Shown in pieces: positions 9,451 through 22,300 of a stretch of 64,000 nucleotides of DNA. Both the position numbers and the translations under genes were made by a program. The DNA lies in contig WIXG01000317.1 in the NCBI GenBank assembly GCA_009869945.1, forward strand, positions 1-64,000, in the 5' to 3' direction. The notes beneath the pieces are model-generated. The model was given only the letters and a program-made list of their open reading frames with translations, was not told where the DNA came from and did no database searches. Source of the stretch: Mesaphorura yosii (taxonomy: Eukaryota; Arthropoda; Collembola; Poduromorpha; Tullbergiidae). Each line of letters opens with the position of its first letter. Positions within the stretch are counted from its first letter, which is position 1.

Positions 9451-11975
9451 ATGCTCCTAGAAATGGTAAGTCATCTAAAATTCATGTGTCTGGTAACTGA
9501 ATAAAAGGTTCTCCTTTCCTAGGATAATGGCAGAATCCGACAAAATGGCAGGCCTCATTCGAAAATTGGGCCTGCTCCTCCACCAAAGCCGAGCTATGCA
9601 AAGGCTAACAGACGGAACAGCGGGCAGCGATCCGGAAGTGTCCCCTCTGCACTGCCACTTCCTCCTCCGCCTCTCGCGGCTTCCAGCTCATCTACTAGCA
9701 GGCTGTACGAAACTAGTAGACCTGGTGTCTCTGACATGAATCCAGGGCGGAGGAACGGAGTAGCTGCGAATATCCGGGGACAAAGACAAAACTCTCCAGC
9801 TGATAGTAAAGAAGATTTTATCAACGATTTGTTAGGGAGTGAGGATGAGAATGAGGATTCAGAACGAACTTATGTCAAGCCAAAGGCAGTCGGAAATGGA
9901 ATCAGGAAATCGCCATCGGCAAGTGGCAAGGAGAGTGGCAGCTCTTATGGTCAGAGTCGTCAGAGTAATGAAAGAATAGAGGAGATGGTACAAGTCAGTG
10001 AAAAAGACGAAGGTAATTTGCAGAACGTGGCAGTTTGAGATAATTAATTTCAACAGCCCTTGCAGAATGAATGCTTATGTTACAAAATGACATCATTTTT
10101 ATCGCAGATGACAAGAGTGGTGATGCAAACTGTTGCTTAAGTCCCAAGGAACTTTTACTCCTGAAAGTGAAACCAGCGTGCAGCAAAATCAGGCCATGCT
10201 GTCAAACCCTGTTCTCAAATCTGGTTGGCGTCCTGATCGGAGCCATCGTGACTTATGCAACTCTACAAATGGGCTTAAGTCCCTCGTCCATATTGACTAT
10301 GTCCGTCAGGTCGTATCGGCCAATCGAGAGTTTTTGGGCGTCGCCCATTTCTGGAATTAGGAGTGAGGGCCCACAGCCGTGGATCACGATGGACTTGAGT
10401 CCTCTTATAACAGGAGTCAGGCAGCTGGACTCTACAGACAAAGGAAGTGAAGTGTTGGATCTGGATTCTTTATCCATTGTTCTAAACGTTACTCATATTC
10501 AGTTTGGCAGTGACGATTACGCTACAAGTGCTGTCTTAAACGAATCAGTGAAAGTGACCAATTCCACGTCAAGAACTCATTTAGTTAAGTTCATTTTCAA
10601 GAGAAACGATAGTGAGGCTATGAATTCAAGGTTCAGAGTTAAGAGACAAGTTAGGACTATCACTTCAAACTCGAAAGATGAATCCGGTAATGATTTCAGC
10701 GAGACAGCAGCATCGTCGGAAGAGGATTCGATTGTGGTTCTACATGAGCAAATAGGAAACGAAGATCAATTTGAGGCCTTCATTCCACTCGTGGAAGACG
10801 TCCAAGAAAAGCTGACGCATTTGCTCCTCCGTTACATCACAATCTCGCCCCAGCATTTACTGGAGTCGCTCAAATACGCGAAGAGGCTCCGTGTGCTTGA
10901 GCTGGATCAAGTGAAGTTGCTCGGCTACTTTGATGGACGCACTCAATTACCTGCTCTATCCAAATTCAGTCTGCACGTGGTGAACAGCAGCAGCCTGATT
11001 TCCACGGCGGCACCCATCAAAACCTACCTCTTCTTTGACAAGGACGGTTACTGGCGTATAGAGAAAATTGCGTCACTTGGCGTGGACATCAACTTAGCTT
11101 TCGATGGACGCAAATACATGGGAATCAGCCACTCAAAAGGCCAGCTAGTTTCTCAGCTTCTCATGACCAACACCATCCTGGAGCAATTGTATATGAATGA
11201 CCGGGTGTTTCAGCTCCAGGATTTGGCGTTAAGTTTTGTTGAATTGAACAACGACCTCGTGCCCGCTTCGCTCGAGCATTTGTCGCTTTCATCTGTCACA
11301 TTCAAGAATGGGCAGTCACTAGAAAAGCTCCTGCAAAAATTGGTGTATTTGAAGAGTCTGGAGCTGAACAACGTAACCGGCAGCTCGGGGCTGAAGGTGT
11401 CAGATTTGCCATCATCACTCAAACACTTAGCCTATGGCAGGTCTTCTTTGCACTACACGCCAGACGTGCTGCTTAATTTAGATTCGCTCTACCTGGATGC
11501 CATCGAGGGCGAAGAGCAGCTGTTTCATAAATTCAACTTTGTCTTCAACGCAAGCCGGGTTGCAGTCTCTGAATTGCCGTCGCCGATTCAACCGCACACG
11601 TTCTTGAAGAGAATTCTCCAAATGAGTGCAGTGCAGTGGATTTACATGGAGAACTTTGACAGGACAGATGTGACGACGCAGAACAAGACGGCACATTCAG
11701 ATTTCACTGAAATCGAATGGTTTCTAATCAGTGCAGGTGTCCCTTCAACGGTTGAAGTGTTTTTGCTCGAAAAGAATGTGACTGCTGGCACGTGGTCTGG
11801 AAACGGGGTCACTATTGAGCAGCACAAGCACCTGTGGTACGACCTATTTGGCATGGAGAAATTTTGGACGCGCGCGTCCGTCGATGTGCTCAACGGAATG
11901 AAGGGACAAAAGTACATCACCTACTATTTGAACAAACATGACGAATCCGACGACTTCACGACGATGGCGCAGTGA
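9451..11975 (+). CDS. Type II membrane protein with leucine-rich ectodomain, unknown family
   Basis: Three exons join in phase (9451-9465, 9523-10012, 10108-11975), giving 790 residues. Residues 1-200 are predicted cytoplasmic: proline- and serine-rich, with an acidic DLLGSEDENEDSE patch. Cysteines at about 177, 178, 193, 199 and 200 sit just before a single membrane segment at about 203-225 (LVGVLIGAIVTYATL). With no signal peptide this implies an extracellular C-terminus. The ectodomain has many N-glycosylation sequons, an RVKR|Q furin-type site at about 345-348, and leucine-rich strands such as LRVLELDQVKL, LEHLSLSSVTF and LKSLELNNVTG spaced irregularly. I see no cysteine in the ectodomain, so there are no disulfide-capped LRR ends. 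The short first exon is inferred from phase and donor only. I do not recognise the family. Confidence 0.8.
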
Positions 11976-12185
11976 AGCAAACGCACATGCTGACAACCTT
12001 GTGATATTAGCCATAAGCATGTAATTTATTCACCAGAAGTTACAGTATTAAAGTTATTGTTCATTAGCGTACTTGCTAAAGTTTTGAATGAGTATTTAAC
12101 ACCATACTTTAACGAGAATTGCAAATTGTCTTGGCCTGAGACGACTCTATTTGTTGGGCTGAATTATCATTACAAAAGGTGTCGT

Positions 12186-12641
12186 TCATTTTCCAGCGCC
12201 TCCGCCGCCGGCTCCTCCAACTCCACCCTCGTGCCATCCCCAGTCGAGGTTGTGATGGCCATGCCAGCCCCATCCATGATGAGGATGCCAGCCGTGGTGG
12301 TGCTTGTGTTCGTATTTGTGATGATGGGGCTTCCACCCATGTTTGTGTGGCTCGTGTTTGTGGTGATGAGGCTTCCAGCCGTGAGGCTTGTGCGGTTTCC
12401 ATCCATGATTCTCCTTGTGATGGTGCTCCTTATGATGGGGTTTCCATCCATGGTGTTCATTATGATGGTGCTCCTTGTGAACTGGCTTCCATCCATGGTG
12501 GTGCCAACCGTTCTGGTGCAGTTTTGGATGGTGCACATGCACCTTCTTGTGATAATAATGCCCAGCGTTCGTGGCAGGCCAAACCAAACACCCGAAAAGC
12601 CCCGATAGAAGAATGAAGGAAGCTATGTTTCTAGTCTCCAT
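12186..12641 (-). CDS. Secreted histidine-rich repeat protein
   Basis: An intronless ORF of 151 residues. METRNIASFILLSGLFGCLV is a signal peptide, with cleavage likely after ATNA. The mature chain is dominated by His, Lys, Gly, Trp and Pro, built on a repeated GWKPHH(H/K) module (GWKP occurs five times), then a Gly-rich tail GGVGGAGGGGAGK. Such chains bind transition metals or join cuticle or mucus matrices; this is inference from composition. The ATG at 12641 is chosen because the upstream in-frame stretch is not signal-like and the TATA box is placed for a transcript starting near 12720. Other frames here are open only because the codons repeat. Confidence 0.78.
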   Translation of the reverse strand: METRNIASFILLSGLFGCLVWPATNAGHYYHKKVHVHHPKLHQNGWHHHGWKPVHKEHHHNEHHGWKPHHKEHHHKENHGWKPHKPHGWKPHHHKHEPHKHGWKPHHHKYEHKHHHGWHPHHGWGWHGHHNLDWGWHEGGVGGAGGGGAGK

Positions 12642-12742
12642 ACTGTACTGTTTGCTCAACAAAATACAATTGTCAACGTCAACTTCGTGTTTGTACAATT
12701 TCCGTCGCTCACGAAATGGTAGAAAGTCGTTCGCGATGCTGA

Positions 12743-12751
12743 CTATTTATA
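12743..12751 (-). promoter_or_regulatory. TATA box of the His-rich gene
   Basis: The minus strand reads TATAAATAG at this position, about 100 bases upstream of the His-rich start codon. It predicts a transcription start near 12720 and a short 5' UTR, typical of strongly transcribed cuticle-type genes. Confidence 0.7.
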
Positions 12752-14231
12752 CGACGCCATAACTTGCATAATCCAAAGCAATGGAGGAAAATTACGTGTG
12801 TAAAACCTTTAAATTGCTTGGTTTGACTTGCGAATGAATCCGGAACTTATCAATGAGTTTGCTTTACTCTTTTGAATTAGGATCTGGGCCATTAGACTGC
12901 AATTTAGTCGAGCAAAAACAAAAGGTCAAACTGCAAGTTCTTTGTGGTTGGTTGCGCATTAAATCTTATAAAAAGTGCACGCATTTCGCTGCGTTTGCAT
13001 TAAATTCTAGATTAGAATGCATTTTTCTAAACTCTAACTGCAAAATAGCAAAATGCATTGTAAGCAAGTCAAGAGTGACGCAAGGCATGACGATGAACAT
13101 GAATTAATGCTAAATATCATGTCAGGCCTGAAATAAATCAAACGTTGATATATTTGATAGTACGATAGTCAATGGCTCTTGCTACACACAGCATTCGAGG
13201 CTTGCAAGTGTCCTTGCGCTTTTGTTTTTGCGTTTAAGACATCGAAGCAACAGAGGAAAGTCTTGATAGGCCTTATCTGGGGTTGGATTTATAATCCAGC
13301 TTATTTAACCAACTGGTAACTGGAATTGAAAGCACAAGCTAGCATAAAGCCTCAGCATGCAACATGGAACCTACATCTGCTGTGTTTGCTTCCGAGGACG
13401 AGTGAGCATATTCCTTTGTCGGAGAAATTCGGATTGTTCGGTTTCCATAAAAACCCTGGAGTAAGGTTGATCAACAAGACAACAAGGAATATCTTTGAGC
13501 CGCACACGTATACTTTTCTTGTCGGTGACATTTAATTTTGTGGTTACGAACAGTAAATCTTCGTCAACTAGAAACCACAGAGAGTGATACATGAAGCTTC
13601 CAGTGTTTAAATGTGATATTGAGGTATAGAACGGCCTTGGTCTGTGCTCTACCAATAGTTTAGTGCCAAGAGCGCATCAAATATCATGTAAGAAAGAAAT
13701 CGATACCTCACTCTGGATTTTAGAGTTTAATCTAGACTTTCGAAGGTTGAAAGTGCACCAGAAAACGCTGTAGTGCATGTAGCTGAATAATTAGAACGAT
13801 CGCACATGTAAGTGGAATTTAATACGACAGATATGAGATATTATACAACTGTCAACTCGTAAGTCGTGCGCCGCATTTGGCCGACTGACACTTCCATGCT
13901 TAGAAACAGAGCACACATTTTTCTTTGTGTCCTCCTTTATACCGCCTGTCATGAGTCAGGCACGGGTGCCGTGTTTGGTCAGCGTTATGTAATGGACGCG
14001 GAATGATATTAATCGTACTCAGCTGACAGACACGATTAGAGTAAATGTAAAATTTAAGAAGAGTAGTGAAATATTTATTATTATTATTATTTATTATGCA
14101 ATCCTTCTAAATCTTTTTCCTTTGTAATGTTCTTTCTTTTTACTGCAGGGCTTCTCAACATTCTGCTTTATTCGTGTCTGGACACTTCGAGCTCCTTGAC
14201 GCCTAAATCCGCTGCAAGTCATACTGTAGAA
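12752..14231. other. Intergenic region and probable 5' UTR intron of C11orf54
   Basis: About 1.5 kb between divergent genes. An ATT-rich run sits at 14073-14096. A pyrimidine tract and AG at about 14147-14149 look like the acceptor of a 5' UTR intron. A 73-codon minus-strand frame ending near 13371 is open but unsupported. Confidence 0.45.
14073..14096. repeat. Imperfect (ATT)n microsatellite
   Basis: A run of ATT trinucleotides with one interruption, upstream of the C11orf54 coding start. Confidence 0.8.
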
Positions 14232-15628
14232 ATGGATTCCTCGACTCTTCCGGTTGAAGTGTTTGACCTGAAGCCGATTGAGCTAACCGCACTGAAGACT
14301 AGTAAGTAATTTCTGATGGAGTTTTTAAAGCGCTAACTTGACTTTGTCATCTTGTGTAAATGTAGCCTTGGAGAAAAATCTCAAGGAATTCTTCAGCGAT
14401 GTCGAAGTCAACGTTGTCGATTGTCCGGATATGTCAGCTGCGCCATTCAATCTGGCTGCTCCAGGTGAGACATTGTTATGAAGCGTTCAAAATGCACGAT
14501 GCTCATGGTGCACGGAATCGGTTCATAGGATTTGGAGGTGGGATCACTGGAATCATTGACCTTGGTGGAGTGCCGTACTTGGTGCCATTAGTTGATAAGA
14601 AGCGGGTTTACAACTTGGAAACTATTGCGACAAAATGTATTGGAAAGAAAGACTATCCAGACGGCTGGTACATTAGCGGAGCTGGAGCCGGGCCGTGGCC
14701 TTCTGAAGTAGTCAACTCGGAGGTACCATAAAATCCCGTTTTATGTTCCACTGTCGCCCATGCAATGTTTGAATTGATCATTCATGATGTTCCTAGATGA
14801 TCATAAGCATGATGGTTGGAAAAGAAGGCAAGCTAAAGTTAAACAAATCTCGTACTGCTAAGCTCTGGGGTGGTTGTGGAGCAAACAAAAATGACATCGT
14901 CGTGAAAGAGTTGGGATTGGATGAGTCGCGTTGTGCGTTGCTGGCCAATTTGATGGTTTCACCTGGAGTCAAGGGCAAGGTCAGTCCACTACGTAATTTA
15001 CTGACTTCATGTCTGCTAATCTCGCGATCTTAAGAATGAAAATGTAATTCTGCGCACAGATACTTGAGATCAAATGCGGCAAGCGAACGAGTAACAAAAC
15101 GCACTTCACATTGAGCATACGGGAGGCTTTGATTAAGGGTGAGTGAGTGTGCTTTTGTATTGCAGTTGAAGTCATATTCGGTGCGGTCTGCAATTATAGA
15201 ATTCGGTTCGGAGCCCATTGCACTTGGTGGAGTGTTTTTGGTGCACAACGCACCCAGCAAAATCCACGTGATGAGTGACTTTTCGACAACTCCGCTAAAT
15301 TCAGACGATGACGTGAACAATTGGCTTCAATTCTACAATATCGATCCACCAATGCTATTTCAGTCCGTTTTGGTGTCATCCGACCCCGTAAGTCTGATAT
15401 GAGACACAATTCTTATGGGTTGGGAGCAACATTTCTGATGGCCTGCAGAATCTGGATTTGCGTGTGGAACATTCCCATGGATGGAGTCTCAACGCCAAAA
15501 ATGAAGCTGGACATTACCATTACGACTTGCAACCAGAGACTGTTCAATATCACGGATACTATGCATTGGCCCAGAAAATCTACAGAATTGATCGACCTGC
15601 AATGACTCACAATATTGGTCGCGACTGA
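14232..15628 (+). CDS. C11orf54: Ester hydrolase C11orf54 homolog (DUF1907)
   Basis: The family is a zinc-binding protein with ester hydrolase activity in vitro, found in cytosol and nucleus. Seven exons join in phase (14232-14301, 14366-14464, 14529-14722, 14797-14979, 15060-15138, 15200-15387, 15449-15628), giving 330 residues against 315 in human. Family blocks in order are VDCPDMS, LGGVPYLVPLV, GAGAGPWP, CALLANL, LNSDDDVNNWL, then VEHSHGW and GHYHYD, whose histidines match the zinc ligands of the human structure, and a C-terminal THNIGRD. The start is the first ATG after a probable UTR acceptor. An upstream in-frame ATG at 14127 would add a hydrophobic leader, but it lies within a pyrimidine-rich acceptor region. 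Confidence 0.93.
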
Positions 15629-16301
15629 ATGTTGCCTTCCCAGTTTATCATGACTTCGTTTCTAAGTTTCTGCAGCTACATGCGAGTAATTTAGTTAAGC
15701 AGATTCAAAAATGCAAGAGCAGCTACAACTCGTTGACTTTTTCTAAAAATTTTATTCAAAACTTCAAAATGTGAATTGACAATAGTAAAAATGTATAAAA
15801 TTCGTGATAATTGACATACTTAATTGCATTAGTTTTTGTAATCGCTACGGCATCTACATGTCATGCTCTAGCAGCTTTTTTGAGTTTTGCGTATTTTCGG
15901 AAAGCAATAAACGACTAAACTGACGTGACATTGCAAACAAACTAAAATAGACCACCTGGCAATTTAATCATACTTTATCCGTTTCTTATTTGCCTAGCAC
16001 TAGCCTAATTTTCTAGAGTTCTAATCTAAAACGTTCAGTCGATTCTATAATCTCTACAACACTACTGTTGGAGCACAAACCTGTCCATGAAGTGTTGCCT
16101 CCTCACACGCACACGCGTCTCAGTCCGCCTCGACGTTAATGCCCTTCCAAACAACAAAACATGTCAGATTAGAATGCACTCCACAAATGACATCCACTCC
16201 AGTCATGAGACTTCATAAATTAACAACAAAATAATAGATTATACAGTAATTAGCCAAAATGTATACACACAGTTTGCATTATTGCAAAATCAAACGACAT
16301 T
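15629..16301. other. Convergent 3' region
   Basis: Facing 3' UTRs of C11orf54 (AATAAA at 15906-15911) and the cuticular gene. I see no coding potential. Confidence 0.6.
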
Positions 16302-19300
16302 TTAATTCTTGGTATTGTTGATTTGTCTGGCGTGAACTCTTGATCGACGAACAACGCGTCTCGCTGTACGAGGCGGATTACCTACGGTGACAAAGTTGTT
16401 GGTGGGGTAAGCTCCGCGAGTGGATGGTAGGTCGTAGTTGTTTGAGTAGACCGTGTTGGACTGGTCGGTGGGAAATCTCATCGTCAACGGCTGCCTGTGC
16501 GAGCAGGCAGGAGTGGCACTGGCAGGTTGTGCCGAGGGCTGGAGCGAGGGACAGAATGGCACAACAGCAGGACGAGTGAAGGCGTTTGATCGACAGTCCG
16601 GGTAGAAAATAACGGGTACGTTGGAAACAACGGCACCAGGGAACTGGGAGTAGTCAATGAATTGGGGATCTTGTGCCTGAGGCTGCTGTTGCTGACTGCA
16701 TCCACCGTTGCATCCGCCGTTCCCATTTCCGGAAGCAGTCTGTTGGTTTTGGCTTCCTTCTTGGGCAGGAACATCCCGACGATTATCGTAATTTATGCCA
16801 CCTCCCATTCCACTTGGTCTTGGACGATCTTCATACGTGACAGTTGGAGAAGGATATGTTCCCTGAGAGCTGGGTGAACCCGAAACAACTCTACTGGGTA
16901 GCTGTTCGGAAGACGGGTAGGACTGGCCATCGGGAGTGCGTATACCGAAGGATGTTGTTGGAGTGCGACTGCCAGAAGTTCCCGAGGTTTGTGGTCCAGC
17001 TGGATTCCGTGAATTGCCGTCTCTTCTTGGGTGATCTGACAGGAAACAAAAAACAGCTTGGTTTCGCTTTGCTGAGTAAATTATGTCGTCCGTAGTTGCT
17101 TACCGAAGCTCCCAGCGCTGCTGGAAGGATATTGAGGAGTGGTCTCTGTGAACTTGGGCGTCTGCTGGATGTAGTTTATGGTTGGAGATGGAGGGCGATA
17201 ATCTGTGCTTGGTGCGGGTGGGGCCCGTGTCTTGGAGCCAGATTCCTCCGATCCGTAAGTACTCAAGTTTTCATTTGAGTTAGGATAAATTATGTTCTTG
17301 TTGCTTCCACCAGCGTAGTAATTGTCGTCATCGCTTTCTACACTTTGTGGATATGGCTTGCTGCCAACTTTAAAATTTGGTTGAGTGATATGAACGCTAA
17401 TTTCGGGCACTCGGTGACTTCCGCTGGTGGGTTCTGGTGGTGGGGTCAGGGAGCCTGTGACTCTGTGTTCAACGTTGTTGAAAGTGCCTTCCTTCCTGTT
17501 ATTTGTCGGTGATACGGAATTGGCAGGAGCTCGGTTGTATCCTGGGACAACCGCTGGTTGCCGGTTGGGTGCCCGATCGCCTTGTCCACCGGATCCTCCT
17601 CTTTCAGCCGAACTTCCTCCACTTCCACGCAGCCGTTCCGGAGTTGCAGTCGGTTTGGATCCTCCGTATCCTTCGGATGCGGGCTTATTTGTCGGCCCAC
17701 CTTCAGAGACAGGGGTAAGTGTCACGTCAATAAACTTTTACTCCTCTTTTGTTGTTGCGAAATGTCTTACCAGTCGGAGTACTTGCTTGAGGTCGCACTT
17801 CATCTACAAAGCCAAGTAATCAAATAACTGAATTTCCTTTAAAATGTACAGAAGCTTTCGAGTGCTTTAACCGTATCACCTACCATTTTCGGCTGCTTCG
17901 CCGTAACCTTGCACAACGGGCTCATCTTTACAAAAAATTTAGTATATCATTACTTTACCTTTAACCGTAAACAGTGCTTCTTGCTTACTGTTTTTTTTGC
18001 TTGCTGAATTTCCTCCATATTCTACTCCTGTTCCAGGACGGTCGTTGGCTGGTGCTGGTGAAACTTTGTTTTCAACTCTTACAGCAGCGGGTTTGGCAGC
18101 TTCAGGAGTTGGCCCATTGTAGCCCGAGTTTTCCTTGTTGACTGTAAAACAAACCGTTTACGTTAAATATCCTTTATGTGCTTCATATTCCATTGTTATT
18201 AGGTCCAATCCTTCCCTTTTGAACTCAAACGTAGTTATTTGCAAGCATTTGTGTAAAATCAGCAGTTCTTGAAACATGTGAGGTTTGTCACTTTGACAAA
18301 GGAATATTCTGAGGCGTGAGGCCAGTTTGTAGTGTTATAGGTGGTGGCTTATGGGAAATGGAATTAGTAAACGAAAGCGATTATGCCACATAATTATGCA
18401 AAATTCAACAGAATGCAGGAAAACAGACGAGACTTGTTACTCACGACATTGATCCAGTTCACAACTCATAAAATTAATTGGCACGACCAGAGTTTAATAC
18501 TAATTATTAATTATTCACTTCATAAATACTTCAACCATTACCCATACTTTTCAAGACTGTAGTAAAAGGCAACGAGCTTTACCTGGTCCCGTGACGCCAT
18601 CGAGGCTTGCTGCTGGCCCGAAAGTCAGCATAACGGAAAGAGGAGTCTGGTCATTCTTCTTGGAAGCGGGAGCTGCCGTCGGTGGAGTTGGTCGTGGTGC
18701 GGGAGCAGAAACCGGGGCCGAAGTGGTTGGGTGGCTTGGAATGGGCACACTCGCAGCTTGAAGAATTGGTTTCGGGTTGGCTGCCAAGATGCTCTGCTCC
18801 AGATTGTCACATTGCTTGGGAAACTCCAGCTGAGACCACCTGCGGTCATTTCCCTTCATTTCGGTGGTTCCTTCTGGGTGATCCTTCGGGTAAAATACCT
18901 TCAACGGCTGGCCCTGCACGAGAGACCTGTATCCCCATGAGTCGGATACGTAGTAAGTGATCTGTGGCTTGTCCAGCGGGTCGACGTAGCCGTAGCATCC
19001 ATACACGACGCCATCCTCAGCCTTGTTCTCGTGGTGGAACTGACCAAGCGGGCCGTCAGGTTTTATGTCGTAGCCGTAATTGTAGTTTCCTGTGCACCAT
19101 AGAAAGTTTCTGTATCACATGTCTTAAACGCTCTAACCCGGCTTTAACTACTTACCTTGTCTAAAATTTTGATTATGGTATTGGGTTTTATTCAAGTTGC
19201 GAATATTTACAACAACGACAGTTCCATTGGCATTTGGAACCTCATTTTTATCGTTGGACACAACTTTGGATTCGGCAACAGTCAGGTAGGTCAGGTACAA

Positions 19301-22300
19301 GAGCCACAAAACCTGCAATAAAGAGCACACAATGGGAATTTTGACACAAGTGTCTCAAACTGCCCCAAGACGCTTAAACTCATCTCATCTCGTTGTCTCA
19401 TGCATGATCATGCCGCAAACAACATGACGCAGTTTGCAGCGCAATTCTTATGCTACTCTGAGTTTGATAAATTGACATATGAGGAACGGAAACAAGGCAG
19501 CGCAGTACAAGTCAAAGTGAATATGAATGGATTTTGACAGGTCTCCTGTTTTGCAGTCCCTCCCTATATTTCATAAAGTTTGCTACTTGTAACGTCACAC
19601 TAATACACATATTTTTGCTCCTGTTACAGTTCGAGGTTGAATATTGACATTGGTTGTCTTGAATTTTGCAAAAGTAATTTCTTGTTGCTGTAATTAAACA
19701 TTGTTTCGTTTCGTGTGGAGTAATCATAAGATCAACAATAAACGTATGAGCTGGCAACCACGCGAAGTGGTCGGCAATATGAGCGGTTTTGCTTATTGCC
19801 CGACTGCAGCAACTCTTAATGTTGAAAGCCGAAGGTTGAGTGTCTTATATAATGCGGCTGTGACTGCCCTGGCGGTCTGTTGCAATAAACCATGTCACAC
19901 TGGACTAAAAGGAAAGGCCACCGCTTTGAGAAATCGATGAAATGAGGAAAAACTGAAATAAACTCGGTTTGAAGGGTTTATGGGCCAACAATGAAAGTTG
20001 TTGATATCTTTAAAAGCTGACCCAGCCCAACCCGGTCTCAATTTCTACTCGTAAAAGAGAGAGAGAGGCACTGAACGCGATTTTTCCTGTGTGGTTGAAG
20101 GTGTGAGCCATTAATTTAAGTGACACATTACGCACAATAGTAGTAGTAGTAGTTGAAATGTAGTTATTAGTAAGAGGCGGTGGCGGTGGCATTTTCCTTG
20201 TGTTGTGATACCTTGATGTGCTATTCCATTATGCATCGGGCAATTGCACATGTTACAAAATTTAAGATCGAATTCTGCATCAAACATTAACCATAGGATT
20301 TAAATGAAGAGCTCCTCTTGTCACGAATCACGACCACACTCAATCAAAATCAATCAAACAGAAGAGCAACTGACTGAGGAATTCTATGACCAGCTCAAGG
20401 TTTGCTGGTCCTATTCATCCAAGACAGAAGGTGTCTGTCAGTGAACAGCAGCAGAATTGGTTCCTCTTTAAATCTTTAAAAGGAACGGCCTCTGCGCTTG
20501 AATCGAACTCGATCACGTTCGTTTGCGTATTTGCCAATTCTCATGCATCGTATTTGTTTTACGTCTGAACATGCAGTTCGATTATTTAATAACTCACTGA
20601 AACTGAAATAGAAATCGCGTTTCCATTGTGCAGACGCACGGTGCTCTGTTGTTTACTTTTCGATTACAACGGGTGATAAACTCCACGACACGTTGCATGT
20701 TAATTTGATTTATGACCGACATGATATAAATTCCGAGTACGTTATGTTCTAAATCTTGTAAAGTCATTCATGTGAAATCGTTGAACCACGGAATTTCTAT
20801 TCTCGGCCTGCTCTCCGTCTCCTTTTAATTTTGCTTTTATTATTCAATTATTGACCTCTCTTCTTTGTTTTAACAGTCAACCAGCCAACTTACTCTCTCT
20901 CGTCTTCACGACCATCCGCGAATGACGCAAGGCGTGATTGACAAGGGCCACTCTCTTTTACGAGATCCACCGCACATGCATTTGCATACGATTACGCATT
21001 GTTCTCACCAGCAACTCATCACCAGCAAAATGCAGATTCCTGAATAGACTCCAAAGTCAATGCGAAGTCCAACTCAATGGATCTTCAAAGCACGCGCGCA
21101 AGCAGTCAATCAATCATTTTTGCATTGTACTGATCCTTGAGTGATTTAATGCTGCATCTCTTATGGAAAATTGTCTTGAGAGTGAACCACAAAACCGTGA
21201 GCAAAGGTCAGCAGCCGATCCCTTATGTAAGTCCTTGCTTGTTAAACGTTTCATCATCCTGAATTCTCGGTGGTTATCGATTAATCGATGCTCTCAAATT
21301 AATTACGCTGATGAACAAACCCACTCATAATTATCGTTCAATAAGAGCCTAACAATGGTTCAACAATGAGATTCACAATTCGCAGTGTGTAATTCGGTCA
21401 ATTAACTGCTAAATTGGTAGTAATTAGCATACACATACAGGCCGTCCGCCTGGCACAATTACCCGTCACATGCAGTAAAGGCTAAGGTGATGATGGAGAG
21501 TGAATGCTTGCTATTAATTCGCTGCTCAGACGGACACGGTTCAGCCGAAGTTTGAATTGTCAATCAAGTTGCGTAAATAAATTGTTTAATTAACGGCCTA
21601 CCGACGCAGAAAGCTCAAGCAAGTGCTCGTTTTCGATTTTCAAAACGTGCTCAACACAATGCTACTGAGACGATTTACTTTTTAACTCCTTCAGTAACGG
21701 TCTACATGGAAGCTCTGTAACCCGGTTTGTCATCACTCAAGATACTGTTCTGGTCGTTGCTCAGAACAAATTTGCGTTTGGTCCTAAGCTTAAGCCGCAT
21801 TTACGACCGTCACGTCACAATCACATAAATTGTGCCCAGTTCACATTGTTATCCCATCACGATTCTCATTTTAGCATTTATTATGTAAATATCGTAAATA
21901 TCATGCACGCCTGAAATTTCTCCTGCAATTAATATCACGGTATCGCACTACCTGTGAGGCCTTGCCTTGATATAGTAAATTAAAAATTAGAGAAATGAGA
22001 CTCTGCCTCAGCAACCGTCTTCATTTCCCATTATCTCTGATTAGAAGTCTCCTCCCGTTACTCTCTGAAGAAAATTGAATGATGTGCTGAAGAGATCACA
22101 ATGCAAAACTTTGTATTTTCTAATACCAGTGTGAACGTTTTCATAAAATATTTAATATTCTTGTGCAACTGCAACCATATCGCACGTTTACATGAGCGAT
22201 GTGCTCAAGTGTGTCTGAAATAATCACTTTTAACGAACGCCAATATTATCGTGGGGGACATCCACATTTGTAATTGCAACTGCAGCTGCACTGGTTGATT

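Noticed and set aside
12057-12616. Plus-strand ORFs of 183 and 145 codons opposite the His-rich gene
   Set aside because: They are shadows of the repeated His/Trp/Pro codons; no signal peptide or family features, while the minus frame has both a signal peptide and a TATA box.
13371-13589. A 73-codon ATG-started minus-strand ORF
   Set aside because: No recognisable motif, splice partner or signal peptide; length is within chance expectation here.
14127-14231. Upstream in-frame ATG giving C11orf54 a signal-like leader
   Set aside because: The stretch contains a pyrimidine tract and AG typical of a splice acceptor, and the family is cytosolic/nuclear.
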